This document shows positions 7,904-16,887 of a stretch of 64,000 nt of DNA, piece after piece (positions within the stretch are counted from its first letter, which is position 1; each line of letters begins with the position of its first letter). Origin of the DNA: Vampirovibrio sp. GTDB lineage: Bacteria > Cyanobacteriota > Vampirovibrionia > Vampirovibrionales > JAJTHC01. Location of the stretch: contig JACEUU010000003.1 in the NCBI GenBank assembly GCA_024998755.1, positions 992,001 to 1,056,000 of the forward strand. Direction: 5' to 3'. The notes under the pieces were generated by a model, which did no database searches, was not told where the DNA came from, and was given only the letters and a program-made list of their open reading frames with translations. The translations under genes were made by a program, and so were the position numbers.

Positions 7904-8488
7904 TTATCGGGGCTGGCTAATTTCAACTTGCTTAAACCAACCTTTCTGTAAAGCTAGTACATTCTTACCTTCTTTTTTTGTATAACCTATTGTTATTGTG
8001 GGGTTTTCAGGGTTGGTAATAGTCCCTGTTGATATTAACTTATTGATAAGCGTTTTTTTAGCTTTTTCACAACTTTCGATTTGTCTACTGATAGGCAGTT
8101 CAGGATTTTGACTACTTAGTACCACATCTTCCATTCGCCCTTCTGCAAGCAAGCGTACTTTATCACCAGCCTTGCTACAAAAAATGGAACGTTCCAACGC
8201 TTCTGTAATGGCAGGAAGATTGTCAGTAGGCTTTAACTTTGTTAATTTAGGGGGCAAGTTGGAAACGAAAATACCCAAAAAACCCAAAGCAATCGTAACA
8301 GGAGGAACGACTACTTGCTTAATTCTTCTGTAGCTTATGCCACTTCGGGGTTCAACAAGACTAGCCGTAAAACTATCAGCATTACTACCCAATCTACTGA
8401 TTCCCTCTTGAATGGGGATTGGCTTTTTTTGGGGGGGTGAAACACCCCCACTTGGTTGAATCCCTGTTATAACGGACAATGGCATCAT
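7904..8488 (-). CDS. DSFTP-motif membrane protein with conserved cysteine pair
   Basis: A 194-residue protein starting M-M-P-L-S with GGAGG 10 bases upstream of the ATG. Motif N-A-D-S-F-T-A-S ... P-R-S-G-I-S-Y-R-R is at about residues 36-56, followed by one transmembrane stretch that has no lipobox Cys. The C-terminal domain has two cysteines (I-F-C-S ... E-S-C-E) and an L-I-x-T-G ... L-A-L-Q-K-G region, resembling in layout the C-terminal domains of the lipoprotein-like paralogues. Probably anchored in the membrane with the C-terminus outside. First gene of a two-gene unit with 7545. Confidence 0.7.
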   Translation of the reverse strand: MMPLSVITGIQPSGGVSPPQKKPIPIQEGISRLGSNADSFTASLVEPRSGISYRRIKQVVVPPVTIALGFLGIFVSNLPPKLTKLKPTDNLPAITEALERSIFCSKAGDKVRLLAEGRMEDVVLSSQNPELPISRQIESCEKAKKTLINKLISTGTITNPENPTITIGYTKKEGKNVLALQKGWFKQVEISQPR

Positions 8489-8951
8489 GAGTTAGTAGCC
8501 TCCAGTGTAAAAAAAGAAAGAATGACTCTCTGCTCTTTAATGGAAATATTACCCACCCATCAGTCTACACCCCCTATCCCTATTTTTAACAGTGCGATGC
8601 TTATTTTGTTACAAAAAACTACTATTGTAATTTTTTTAATTTCAGTTACCTATTATCACTGTTGATAAACGTATAGCATTTTTATGGGTATGCTGTATTG
8701 CTTTAAATTAGGACTTTAGCCCTTTGGTTTTTTGTAAAATTGGGTCATTAAAATAGCCCCTGCGGATAAGTTTTATTGGGAAAAGTCAACAGTTAATTGT
8801 AACGAACTATCACAATAAAAACAATAATTACCTATTGGTTGTTTTTATTAACTTGTATAAATTAAAACAACTGCTTGAGAACAATTTTTTACAATCGCCC
8901 ATTTTTAGCACAACAGACCCTCCTAAAACACCCCAGAAAGAACCCTCTATT
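8489..8951. promoter_or_regulatory. Divergent intergenic region
   Basis: AT-rich spacer between the minus-strand 7904 gene and the plus-strand gene at 8952. TGTAACAAA occurs on the minus strand at 8604-8615 and TTGTAACGAA on the plus strand at 8797-8806, in each case pointing at its gene. A TTG codon at 8835 opens the downstream frame, but nothing supports its use. No RNA gene is seen. Confidence 0.4.
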
Positions 8952-9917
8952 ATGATAGCATTTGGTATGCCTAAAAGATTCCGTAAGCCTAATCCTACGA
9001 ATATTAACCAGCCTAAACCTACTCAAAAAAAGCTGAACTCTGAGAAAGTTATTACCCTTAATAGTTCCAATAAAACGTTATTTATCGGCAATGCTAATAC
9101 ACTTGCAAAAAAGGGTGAATTTGGAACCGTTTACACCAACCCAAAAACCAACCAAACTTCCATTTTCACAGGCGACAAAAAAAATCCCGATGTCAGAGAT
9201 GTTGTAGCAGCACCTACTGAAGGATATAGATTCATTTTGACAGGTGAAAAGACGGCAACCAATATTAAAATAGGGTCTTTGCACCTAGGTGAACAATCAA
9301 GCAAAACGTCAATAGTTGAAGCCGATGGCAACGATACGATTACTTTGAATGGCAACACCACCATTTCGAGCGTGAAACAGTTAGAAGGAAGTAATAAAGT
9401 TTCTATTAGCTTTATGGTTAAAAAGCCTCTCTCAAAGTTTAGTAACACCGTAGAAATTATTGCAACGAAAGAAGATATGCAGAAGATCCTCAAGAATGCA
9501 ACAGGTCTAACCCCTAAAATGCTAGATGAGAAGAAATCAGAGCTAAAGGCTTTGGGTATTGATATGACTGCTAAATCTACTGAAGTAAAGCCAGCAGAAA
9601 CTGCTAGTGATAGCAGTACTACGGGGACTACAAAGCCAAGAGTAGAGAATACTGATGAAACAAAGCCTGAAATCGCCGCTGGTGGCACGGTAAGTACAGG
9701 TGTAATAGCTAGTGTTTTAAAGTCAAGATCTGCATTATATGGTAAGGATAGCGACAAGTTTAAACAATACAAAGAAGCACTAGAAGAATTCTACACCATA
9801 ACAGAATCTAATGGCAATTATCAAGTTGAACGCAAGGGAGAAGCTAACTCTGCCAAACCTGAGAAAAAGGAGGAAGTTAAACCTTTCTATACAGATTTAC
9901 CCCCAAACGTCGCCTAG
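8952..9917 (+). CDS. Lineage-specific protein with N-terminal A-F-G-M motif
   Basis: About 321 residues. The frame stays open from a TTG at 8835, but the ATG at 8952 gives an N-terminus (M-I-A-F-G-M-P-K-R-F-R-K-P) like that of other unknown proteins in the window (A-F-G-R at 50.2 kb, R-F-G-K at 52 kb). The ribosome site AGAAAGAA is weak. After a Pro/Asn/Lys linker, residues about 40-170 are strand-rich (repeated T-I-T-L-N, N-K-V-S-I-S), and the remainder is charged and Thr/Glu/Lys-rich. No signal peptide and no catalytic motif seen. Unknown function. A strong terminator follows. Confidence 0.65.
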   Translation: MIAFGMPKRFRKPNPTNINQPKPTQKKLNSEKVITLNSSNKTLFIGNANTLAKKGEFGTVYTNPKTNQTSIFTGDKKNPDVRDVVAAPTEGYRFILTGEKTATNIKIGSLHLGEQSSKTSIVEADGNDTITLNGNTTISSVKQLEGSNKVSISFMVKKPLSKFSNTVEIIATKEDMQKILKNATGLTPKMLDEKKSELKALGIDMTAKSTEVKPAETASDSSTTGTTKPRVENTDETKPEIAAGGTVSTGVIASVLKSRSALYGKDSDKFKQYKEALEEFYTITESNGNYQVERKGEANSAKPEKKEEVKPFYTDLPPNVA

Positions 9918-9960
9918 GCTTACTAATAGTTTAACCCTAGTACCCTTTATAATACTACCA

Positions 9961-9990
9961 GCAGACGCAGTTTACCCTGCGTCTGCTTTC
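9961..9990 (+). terminator. Intrinsic terminator
   Basis: Perfect 10-bp stem GCAGACGCAG / CTGCGTCTGC with a 6-base loop, followed by TTT-C-AGC-TTT. It lies 43 bases after the stop of the 8952 gene. Confidence 0.8.
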
Positions 9991-10005
9991 AGCTTTAGGG
10001 GTATC

Positions 10006-10105
10006 GTGTTTTAAATCATTAGTGAACTCGTAGGGGCGGATTGCATCCGCCCGCTTTAAAATTAATAGAGACGGGTGGATGCAATCCACCCCTACGATAA
10101 AACCG
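10006..10105 (+). repeat. GGGGCGGAT palindromic repeat, complete copy
   Basis: Two inverted arms, GTAGGGGCGGATTGCATCCG and GGATGCAATCCACCCCTAC, around an AT-rich centre. The same arrangement is at 19573-19647. Its left 23 bases are inverted at 6595-6617. This looks like a small non-autonomous or REP-type element lying between convergent gene ends. Confidence 0.75.
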
Positions 10106-10139
10106 AGAGTCATAAAATTTTTAAAATACTATAACAACC

Positions 10140-12275
10140 CTAGCTAAACCGAATAGACCCTAGCGTTTTGACTTGCGTACTCGGGCCTACTTCTGTATAG
10201 CTTAATACGGCTAATTGCGGTAACAACCGTTCTACCAACTTCCGCACATGGGGGCGTAATTTGGCATTACACAACAACACTGGCTGAACCCCCTCATTCA
10301 CCAAAACCCGCTCTACTTCCGCATTAACCGCTTTCAAAAACCGTTGTGTTGTAGAAGGACTTAACGCTAAACTTTGCGATGTATAGCCTTCATTACTCCC
10401 CAAGCTAATCATATTATTCACCATTTCTTCTTCAATTTCAGGCGAAACCGTCAGCACGGGAAGCTTTTCGCTGGCGGGGTCAATTAATTGCCTGCAAATA
10501 CTCCGGCTCATGGCAATACGACATTGTTCCGCCAAATATTCCGGAGATTTACTAATTCTGCAATGGTATGAAATGGATTCTAAAATCGTGGCTAAATCTC
10601 GAATCGATACTTTTTCCGCCAACAACAGTTGCAACACAATATGTAATTCTGAAAGGGTTAATTGCGTAGGAATTAAATCTTCTACCAAAGATTCATGCGT
10701 TTTTTTAAAGTGGTCTATCAGTATTTTTACATCTTGTCTGCTTAAAATTTGCGGGGCAAACTTCCGAATTAATTCTGTTAAATGTGTTGAAACCACGGCC
10801 GAAGGCTGAATAACGGTATAGCCGTTCATTTCGGCGTCTTCACGGTCTTCCAGTTCAATCCACAAGGCGGGCAACCCGAAGGCGGGTTCGGTGGTTTCAA
10901 TGCCGGTTACGGCGTCGGCTAAATCAGGGTCGGTACACATTGCCATTAGCATATCGCTTTTAATTAGTCCCTGCCCAATGGGGATGCCTTTCAGTTTAAG
11001 GGCATAGGTATCAGGGTCTGCCTGAAGGTTATCTCTTACACGCACACTAGGTAGTACAATGCCTAATTCTTGAGCCATTTGCCGGCGGATGTTGCCAATT
11101 CTGTCTAGCAAATCGCCCCCAGCTTCGGGTTCAATTAACGGTACTAATCTGTAGCCAATTTCTAGTTCCATGGCTTCAATTTGTAGTAATTCCATGACTT
11201 GTTCGCCACTGGTGGGGGCTTTTTCTTGAGTTTCTAGCAGTTTTTGAGATTCAGTTGCTTCTAAGGTGGCGGCTTGGGTTAGTTTGATGTGGGTGTGCCT
11301 GTGGTAGCTTGCAAAACACGCTAAACCGCCAATCAACAAAAACGGAATATTGGGCATACCGGGTACGAAGCCCATACAGGTTAGCAACCCGCCCAAAATG
11401 CCGAGCACTTTGGGATTGGTGAATAATTGCTTGCCTAAATCGTCGCCTAGGCTACTGTCTTCGGTTTCGCTTACCCGTGTTACCAAAATACCGGTGGCGG
11501 TTGAAATAACAATGGCGGGCAGGGAAGAAACTAAGCCATCACCCACGGAAAGCGTGGTGAAGGTGGCGGCGGCTTCGGCTACTGGCATGCCCATTTGTAC
11601 TACGCCAATAATTAACCCGAATACAATGTTGATGGCGGTAATAATAATGCCGGCAATGGCATCGCCTTTTACAAATTTGGAAGCACCATCCATTGTTCCG
11701 TAGAAATCAGCTTCTTTTTGGATGTTGATGCGACGCATTCGAGCTTGTTCTTCGTTAATGAGCCCTGCGTTTAAATCCGCATCGATACTCAATTGTTTAC
11801 CGGGTAAGGCATCCAACGTGAATCGGGCAGATACTTCGGAAACTCGCCCTGCACCGTTGGTAATAACCATAAAGTTGATAATCATTAAAATAATGAAAAT
11901 TAGTAACCCTACCACATAGTTCCCGCCAATAACGAAGTTCCCAAAAGCGGTGATAACTTCCCCAGGTTGTCCTGTTAGTAGAATGAGCCTTGTAGAACTG
12001 ACGTTTAGTCCTAAACGAAACAGGGTAGACATTAACAGTAAGGTGGGGAAGGTAGAATACTGGAGCGGTTCTTTGGTGTAGAGGGTAACCAATAGAATGG
12101 TGATGCTGAGTGCGATGTTGACGGTTAGTAGCACGTCTAAAATGAAGGCGGGTAGGGGTAGTAACATCATGCCCAAAATTAGCACAATGCCTACGGCTAG
12201 AAAGACGTCGTTGTGCTTCATTAGTTGTTTAAAGCTAATAGCGGGTGCTACTAATGGTGGGGCTGCCATCATCAT
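10140..12275 (-). CDS. flhA: Flagellar export gate protein FlhA
   Basis: A 711-residue inner-membrane protein of the flagellar type III export apparatus. The N-terminal half has eight or so hydrophobic segments, including the family signature L-F-R-L-G-L-N-V-S-S-T-R-L-I-L-L (about residues 87-102) and the cytoplasmic FHIPEP loop with D-A-L-P-G-K-Q-L-S-I-D-A-D. The C-terminal half is the cytosolic ring domain. Length and motifs fit FlhA rather than a shorter relative; virulence SctV proteins are similar, but the motif details suit FlhA. No other flagellar gene is in the window, so the flagellar genes must be dispersed. Confidence 0.93.
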   Translation of the reverse strand: MMMAAPPLVAPAISFKQLMKHNDVFLAVGIVLILGMMLLPLPAFILDVLLTVNIALSITILLVTLYTKEPLQYSTFPTLLLMSTLFRLGLNVSSTRLILLTGQPGEVITAFGNFVIGGNYVVGLLIFIILMIINFMVITNGAGRVSEVSARFTLDALPGKQLSIDADLNAGLINEEQARMRRINIQKEADFYGTMDGASKFVKGDAIAGIIITAINIVFGLIIGVVQMGMPVAEAAATFTTLSVGDGLVSSLPAIVISTATGILVTRVSETEDSSLGDDLGKQLFTNPKVLGILGGLLTCMGFVPGMPNIPFLLIGGLACFASYHRHTHIKLTQAATLEATESQKLLETQEKAPTSGEQVMELLQIEAMELEIGYRLVPLIEPEAGGDLLDRIGNIRRQMAQELGIVLPSVRVRDNLQADPDTYALKLKGIPIGQGLIKSDMLMAMCTDPDLADAVTGIETTEPAFGLPALWIELEDREDAEMNGYTVIQPSAVVSTHLTELIRKFAPQILSRQDVKILIDHFKKTHESLVEDLIPTQLTLSELHIVLQLLLAEKVSIRDLATILESISYHCRISKSPEYLAEQCRIAMSRSICRQLIDPASEKLPVLTVSPEIEEEMVNNMISLGSNEGYTSQSLALSPSTTQRFLKAVNAEVERVLVNEGVQPVLLCNAKLRPHVRKLVERLLPQLAVLSYTEVGPSTQVKTLGSIRFS

Positions 12276-12458
12276 CTACAATTGTTTCTCTCTTTGTTTT
12301 CTAGCAATTTATGCCTATTTACTTCTCTATTAAACCATTTTAGCCCTATCTGCCGTTGCCTTCCTCCTTCAAACGCACTACACCTTAAGGTTATATTCTT
12401 TAATTTCTAACTATCTTACCAACCAATAGGAACTACCATTGCGTTTACCGCCGATTTT

Positions 12459-12583
12459 CCTCACCCTAACCCTCTCCCTAAGGGAGAGGGGATGAAAATT
12501 CGGGGTAACCAACATCCCCTTGTCATGTACCCTTGTGGGTACTATTCCCTCTCCATAAGGGAGAGGGTTAGGGTGAGGGATTC
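12459..12583. repeat. Inverted pair of CCCTCACCCTAACCCTCTCC repeats
   Basis: CTCACCCTAACCCTCTCCC at 12460 and its inverse near 12555-12582 enclose a short spacer; each arm is itself a CCCTCTCC / GGAGAGGG hairpin. The same sequence occurs near 21390 and 21540. Such repeats are common between genes in many bacteria. The rest of 12276-12767 shows no gene. Confidence 0.75.
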
Positions 12584-12767
12584 CGCAGTCCCCTGCCAAG
12601 CCAACCAGCGAAAAACGGTAGCAACAATCGGCATCCATTTCAGCCCGAAGCATCCATCCAAAACTTCTTCCATAAAAAAGTGGAAACAAAGGGGTTGACT
12701 TCCTCCCTTGAAGCCGTATATTAGTAAGTGTTGACAGACAATTTTAGCAGCCAACGCAGGCTTATAT

Positions 12768-12839
12768 GCGGGAGTAATTCAGTGGTAGAATGCTTCCTTG
12801 CCAAGGAAGATGTCGTGGGTTCGAATCCCATCTCCCGCT
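12768..12839 (+). tRNA. tRNA-Gly (anticodon GCC)
   Basis: 72 bases fold as a tRNA. Acceptor stem GCGGGAG / CTCCCGC, D-arm with AGTGGTAGA, anticodon loop TT-GCC-AA on a CTTCC / GGAAG-type stem, and T-arm GTGGG-TTCGAAT-CCCAT. The discriminator base is T and CCA is not encoded. It lies upstream of tig. Confidence 0.97.
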
Positions 12840-12977
12840 ATTTTTGCTATGTTAAATAAGCTAGCTACCTAAAATGCAAAAACACTGTATACTTTATATT
12901 AGTGTTAAATTTTTAAAATTTGCTAATTACTGCCGAACCATTCGGCACCTCTCATCCAGTTGGAAGGATACAGATAG

Positions 12978-14372
12978 ATGAAAATTGATGTTCAATCTAC
13001 CGAAAAATCTATGGTCATTGTTTCTATTGATATTACCGCCGAACAGGCTCAGCAAGAATACAACAAAGCTTGCCGTCGTATTGGGCAGCGGGTCAATGTG
13101 CCTGGTTTTCGTCGGGGTAAAGCACCACTTCGGATGATTGAAAAAGCCGTGGGTGCTGAACGTATTAAATCCGAAGCGTTGGATAGATATTTACCTTACG
13201 TTTTTGCCGAAGCTGTTTCTGAAAAAAGTTTAGATATTGTTGCTCCTCCTCGGGTTACAGCGGTAGAATATGAATTGGGCAAAGGTATTCAGGTTTCTGC
13301 TGAAATTGATTTGCGTCCGGTTTTGACTTTGCCTGAATTGGCTATGACCGTGCAAGTAGAAAAAGTTAAAACTGAAAACACAGATTTAGAAGCTCAAGAA
13401 TTAACGGCAATGTTGCGTCGGTTGGCTTCTTTGGCAGTGGTTGAAGGTCGTGATTCCGTTGATACGGACGTGTTGACGCTGGATTTCAGTGGTAGCATTG
13501 AAGGCGAGCCTATTGCTGGTGGTAAGGCAGATAATTTCGTTTTAGATATTCAAAACAACCATTTAATTGAAGGCTTTGCGTCTCAATTGGTGGGTCGTAA
13601 AGTGGGCGAAGCCTTTACGATTGAAGTGCCATTCCCAGCAGATTATTTTGATGCGTCTTTGGCTGGTAAGTTGGCTAGTTTTGAAATTACCATTCATAAA
13701 ATTGAACAACATAGCGTTCCTGAATTGAGTGATGAAGTAGCCCCTAAATTGGGCGAATTCACCACGGCTGCTGAAGTGAAGGCTTCTATTGCTAAACGCT
13801 TGGCTGAACGGGCTGAAAATGAATTAAAATTCAAAAAACAGCAAGCTGTTGTTGAAAAATTGGTTTCTCAGTTGGATGTTGATATTCCTGTTTCCATGCA
13901 GGAACGGGAACTTTCTATTTTGATTGAAAACTTGGATAGACAGTTTAAGCGTCAAGGACTATCTTTGGAAGAATTGGCACAAGTTCAAGGCAAAGAACAG
14001 TTGCTTGAAGGTTTGCGTAATGAAGCCATTGAACGCATTAAAACCAGTTTGGCATTTAGTAGCATTGCTAAACAGGAAAATTTACAGGTTTCTGAAGAAG
14101 AATTTCATCAGCAAGTGGTGGCTTTATGTGAAGCCAGAGGCATGGAAGAAAAAACACTGATGCGTCAATTAGCACAACAGCCATCAGGTGTTCAAGCGTT
14201 GACTGACCAAGTATTAGCCCAAAAAGTGGTTGATTTATTGGTTGAAAAAGCGACCTTTGAATTGGTAGATGCTGTGGTTGTAGCTGAAGCGGAAAAGCCT
14301 CAATTACCTGAAGTAATTGAAGAAGCCACCGTGCTAGAACCAGTTGCTGAAGAAGTGCCTGCACAAGCTTAA
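12978..14372 (+). CDS. tig: Trigger factor (ribosome-associated chaperone)
   Basis: A 464-residue chaperone that binds ribosomal protein L23 at the exit tunnel. The N-domain has the ribosome-binding signature G-F-R-R-G-K-A-P (about residues 43-50). The FKBP-like prolyl isomerase domain is around residues 150-245 (D-F-S-G-S-I-E-G-E-P-I-A-G-G, L-I-E-G-F, G-E-A-F-T-I-E-V-P-F-P). The C-domain is helical, with an acidic/hydrophobic Glu/Val/Ala tail. A strong GGAAGGA precedes the ATG. It heads the tig-clpP-clpX block, but a terminator separates it from clpP. Confidence 0.97.
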   Translation: MKIDVQSTEKSMVIVSIDITAEQAQQEYNKACRRIGQRVNVPGFRRGKAPLRMIEKAVGAERIKSEALDRYLPYVFAEAVSEKSLDIVAPPRVTAVEYELGKGIQVSAEIDLRPVLTLPELAMTVQVEKVKTENTDLEAQELTAMLRRLASLAVVEGRDSVDTDVLTLDFSGSIEGEPIAGGKADNFVLDIQNNHLIEGFASQLVGRKVGEAFTIEVPFPADYFDASLAGKLASFEITIHKIEQHSVPELSDEVAPKLGEFTTAAEVKASIAKRLAERAENELKFKKQQAVVEKLVSQLDVDIPVSMQERELSILIENLDRQFKRQGLSLEELAQVQGKEQLLEGLRNEAIERIKTSLAFSSIAKQENLQVSEEEFHQQVVALCEARGMEEKTLMRQLAQQPSGVQALTDQVLAQKVVDLLVEKATFELVDAVVVAEAEKPQLPEVIEEATVLEPVAEEVPAQA

Positions 14373-14384
14373 TAATTATTTATT

Positions 14385-14436
14385 GTGGTACTCTTGGATT
14401 GTCTGTTAATATAGATGAACGGGGTACCACTTTTTT
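14385..14436 (+). terminator. Terminator after tig
   Basis: Stem GTGGTAC / GTACCAC with a 32-base loop, followed by TTTTTT. It follows the tig stop by 12 bases. Confidence 0.65.
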
Positions 14437-14535
14437 ATTGGTAACTTGTGGTATGTTGTTAGTATCTGTTTTATTTTAGTTTTGAATAAATGGACCTGTT
14501 GTTAATAGAATTTTTATTAGAGAGAAATAGACCCC

Positions 14536-15201
14536 ATGCAAAATTCCAATGCTTCTTCTTCTGTCATTCGTTCAATTTATGATGAGCAAGCTGCTTATGT
14601 GCCTATGGTTATTGAACAATCTAGCCGTGGCGAACGGTCGTTTGATATTTTTTCCCGTTTAATGCGTGAACGCATTATCTTCTTGGGTACAGAAGTAGAT
14701 GATATGGTTGCTAACATTATTGTGGCTCAACTATTGTTGCTGGATTCTGAAAATCCTGAAAAAGACATTATGTTGTACATCAACAGCCCTGGTGGGGTTG
14801 TTACTTCGGGTTTGGCTATTTATGATACCATGCAGCACGTTCGGGCAGATGTTGCGACTATCTGCTTGGGTCAGGCTTGTTCGATGGGTGCTTTCTTGCT
14901 TTCGGGTGGTGCTAAAGGGAAACGGATGTCGTTGCCTCACTCTCGTATCATGATTCACCAACCGCTGGGTGGTGCTAGAGGCCAAGCTAGCGATATTGAA
15001 ATTCAAGCGGCTGAAACGGGTCGTATTAAACGGACTTTGAACCAATTAATGGCTTCCCACACGGGTCAACCGCTCAAGAAAATTGAGCAAGATACGGATA
15101 GAGATTATTTCATGACTGCGGAAGAAGCCTTGGCTTATGGCATGATTGACAAAGTTATTACTAAAATTGATGATGCAACATCAAACGAAAAAACAGATTA
15201 A
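14536..15201 (+). CDS. clpP: ATP-dependent Clp protease proteolytic subunit ClpP
   Basis: 221 residues. A serine peptidase that forms the barrel used by ClpX. Catalytic residues are visible: Ser in A-C-S-M-G-A-F (about 116), His in M-I-H-Q-P (about 141), Asp in the D-R-D-Y-F-M region (about 190). The N-terminus ([17 protein letters not shown]) and the M-L-Y-I-N-S-P-G-G strand are standard. It lies between tig and clpX in the same orientation. An AGAGAGAAA stretch upstream is a modest ribosome site. Confidence 0.97.
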   Translation: MQNSNASSSVIRSIYDEQAAYVPMVIEQSSRGERSFDIFSRLMRERIIFLGTEVDDMVANIIVAQLLLLDSENPEKDIMLYINSPGGVVTSGLAIYDTMQHVRADVATICLGQACSMGAFLLSGGAKGKRMSLPHSRIMIHQPLGGARGQASDIEIQAAETGRIKRTLNQLMASHTGQPLKKIEQDTDRDYFMTAEEALAYGMIDKVITKIDDATSNEKTD

Positions 15202-15210
15202 TAACTGGTA

Positions 15211-15244
15211 TTTAGCGTTCACATAGTAGCGTGTGAACGCTAAA
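15211..15244 (+). other. Perfect 13-bp hairpin between clpP and clpX
   Basis: TTTAGCGTTCACA pairs perfectly with TGTGAACGCTAAA around an 8-base loop, 9 bases after the clpP stop. It lacks a T-run, so it is either a weak terminator, an mRNA-stabilising element or a protein-binding palindrome. A candidate promoter for clpX follows directly. Confidence 0.7.
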
Positions 15245-15274
15245 TTGACCAACCGGCTGCTTAACGGCTATAGC
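15245..15274 (+). promoter_or_regulatory. Candidate clpX promoter
   Basis: TTGACC and TATAGC separated by 18 bases, immediately after the clpP-clpX hairpin and about 60 bases before the clpX start. Sequence match only. Confidence 0.4.
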
Positions 15275-15331
15275 AGTTTTAATGAAAACTCGGGTCTGTT
15301 TTTAGTTTTTTTATACGGAGGTTCTTTAACG

Positions 15332-16714
15332 GTGTCTAAACACGATGATTCTAGGTTGCGTTGTTCTTTTTGCGGAAAGACGCAAGACCAAGTAAAAAAA
15401 CTGATTGCGGGTCCTGATGTTTACATTTGTGATGAATGTGTGGAGCTTTGTAATGAAATTCTTGAAGAAGAATTTATGGATTTAACCACGGCGGGTGCTA
15501 CGGCGACGGCGAAAAAAGAAGGTGCTACGGCGGAAGCTCAAGAGCTGACCTTGTTATCGCTTTTAAAGCCCAAGGAATTGAAAACCCATTTAGACGAACA
15601 TATTATTGGGCAAGATGAAGCCAAAAAAGTCTTGTCTGTAGCGGTTTATAACCACTATAAGCGCATTAATCATCGGATAATGGTGGCACAAGAAGATAGT
15701 AAAGTGGCAGATGTTGAAATTCAGAAAAGCAACATTTTGCTGATTGGACCGACGGGTTCGGGTAAAACGTTGTTGGCTCAAACTTTGGCTAAATTGCTGA
15801 ATGTACCTTTTGCGGTGGCAGATGCTACCACCTTAACCGAAGCGGGTTATGTTGGCGATGATGTTGAGAACATTTTGTTGCGTCTTTATCAATCTGCAGA
15901 TTATGATGCGGCGAAGGCGGAACGGGGCATTATTTATATTGATGAAATTGACAAGATTTCTCGTAAATCTGAAAACCCTAGCATTACCCGAGATGTTTCG
16001 GGCGAAGGCGTTCAGCAGGCGTTGTTGAAGATGATTGAAGGCACGGTTGCTAATGTGCCGCCTCAAGGTGGGCGTAAGCATCCGCATCAAGAATTTATTC
16101 AAATTAACACCAGCGGTATTCTCTTTATTTGCGGTGGTGCGTTTGATGGGTTGGAAAAAATTATTGAAGCTCGCTCTAATACCTCTCAACGGCTTGGGTT
16201 TGGGTCTAAGCAGAAGCCTCAGCTTTCTTATGAACGAGATATTGAAATGGCGAAACTCTTTAAGCTGGTTCAGCCTGATGACTTGTTAAAATTTGGGTTG
16301 ATTCCTGAATTTGTGGGGCGTATCCCTGTTACGGCGGTTTTAGAACCGTTGGATGAAGCGGCGTTAATTCGTATTTTGAAAGAACCGAAGAATGCCTTGT
16401 TCAAGCAGTACCAAGCTTTGTTGGCGATGGATAATTGCGAATTGTCGTTTGATGACGATGCGGCTGTTTTAATTGCTAAAGAAGCCATTAAGCGGAAAAC
16501 GGGTGCTCGGGCGTTGCGTTCCATTGTGGAAGAATTGATGTTGGATTTGATGTTTGAAATTCCTTCGTTTGAGCAAGTGCCTGTGGTTACTATTACCAAG
16601 GAAATGGTTCAGAAGAAAACGATTATTCCGTTTTTGCGTCAAGATGTGGTTGCTAGCGTGGAACCGACGCTTATTCATCCGCCGGAAGAATATCAACACC
16701 CTGAAAGTGCGTAG
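15332..16714 (+). CDS. clpX: ATP-dependent protease ATPase subunit ClpX
   Basis: About 460 residues. The frame is open from a GTG at 15233, but GTG 15332 is the start: GGAGG lies 10 bases before it and the protein then begins directly before the zinc-binding domain. Features: C4 zinc finger (C-S-F-C ... C-D-E-C-V-E-L-C), Walker A G-P-T-G-S-G-K-T, pore loop G-Y-V-G-D-D, Walker [22 protein letters not shown] and G-R-K-H-P-H-Q-E-F, then the AAA small domain with G-A-R-A-L-R-S-I. It unfolds substrates for ClpP. Confidence 0.97.
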   Translation: MSKHDDSRLRCSFCGKTQDQVKKLIAGPDVYICDECVELCNEILEEEFMDLTTAGATATAKKEGATAEAQELTLLSLLKPKELKTHLDEHIIGQDEAKKVLSVAVYNHYKRINHRIMVAQEDSKVADVEIQKSNILLIGPTGSGKTLLAQTLAKLLNVPFAVADATTLTEAGYVGDDVENILLRLYQSADYDAAKAERGIIYIDEIDKISRKSENPSITRDVSGEGVQQALLKMIEGTVANVPPQGGRKHPHQEFIQINTSGILFICGGAFDGLEKIIEARSNTSQRLGFGSKQKPQLSYERDIEMAKLFKLVQPDDLLKFGLIPEFVGRIPVTAVLEPLDEAALIRILKEPKNALFKQYQALLAMDNCELSFDDDAAVLIAKEAIKRKTGARALRSIVEELMLDLMFEIPSFEQVPVVTITKEMVQKKTIIPFLRQDVVASVEPTLIHPPEEYQHPESA

Positions 16715-16741
16715 CACGTTAATAGCCTAAAAAATTCTATA

Positions 16742-16786
16742 AACACCTCTTTTCTTGCCGTTTGCTTGAATTGGGGTGTTTTTTTT
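16742..16786 (+). terminator. Terminator after clpX
   Basis: AACACC / GGTGTT stem with a long loop followed by a run of eight Ts, 28 bases after the clpX stop. Confidence 0.7.
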
Positions 16787-16887
16787 ATGCTGCTTGAGGG
16801 GATTTAATTATTAAGACTTCTAAAGATAAAGTTGACATAAGGCTTGCTTTACTTTGTCTTTGAAGTTAGGATACAATTTAGATAATT

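Noticed and set aside
9131..9772. 213-codon minus-strand frame with hydrophobic sequence
   Set aside because: Antisense shadow of the 8952 gene; the apparent hydrophobicity arises from reading Lys/Thr/Asp-rich codons backwards.
12411..12754. Short frames on both strands before the tRNA
   Set aside because: They read through the CCCTCACCCTAACCC repeat pair, which creates open frames by its composition.
12731..12767. TTGACA upstream of tRNA-Gly as a -35 box
   Set aside because: No -10 box lies at a suitable distance; the TTATAT nearby is about 24 bases away.
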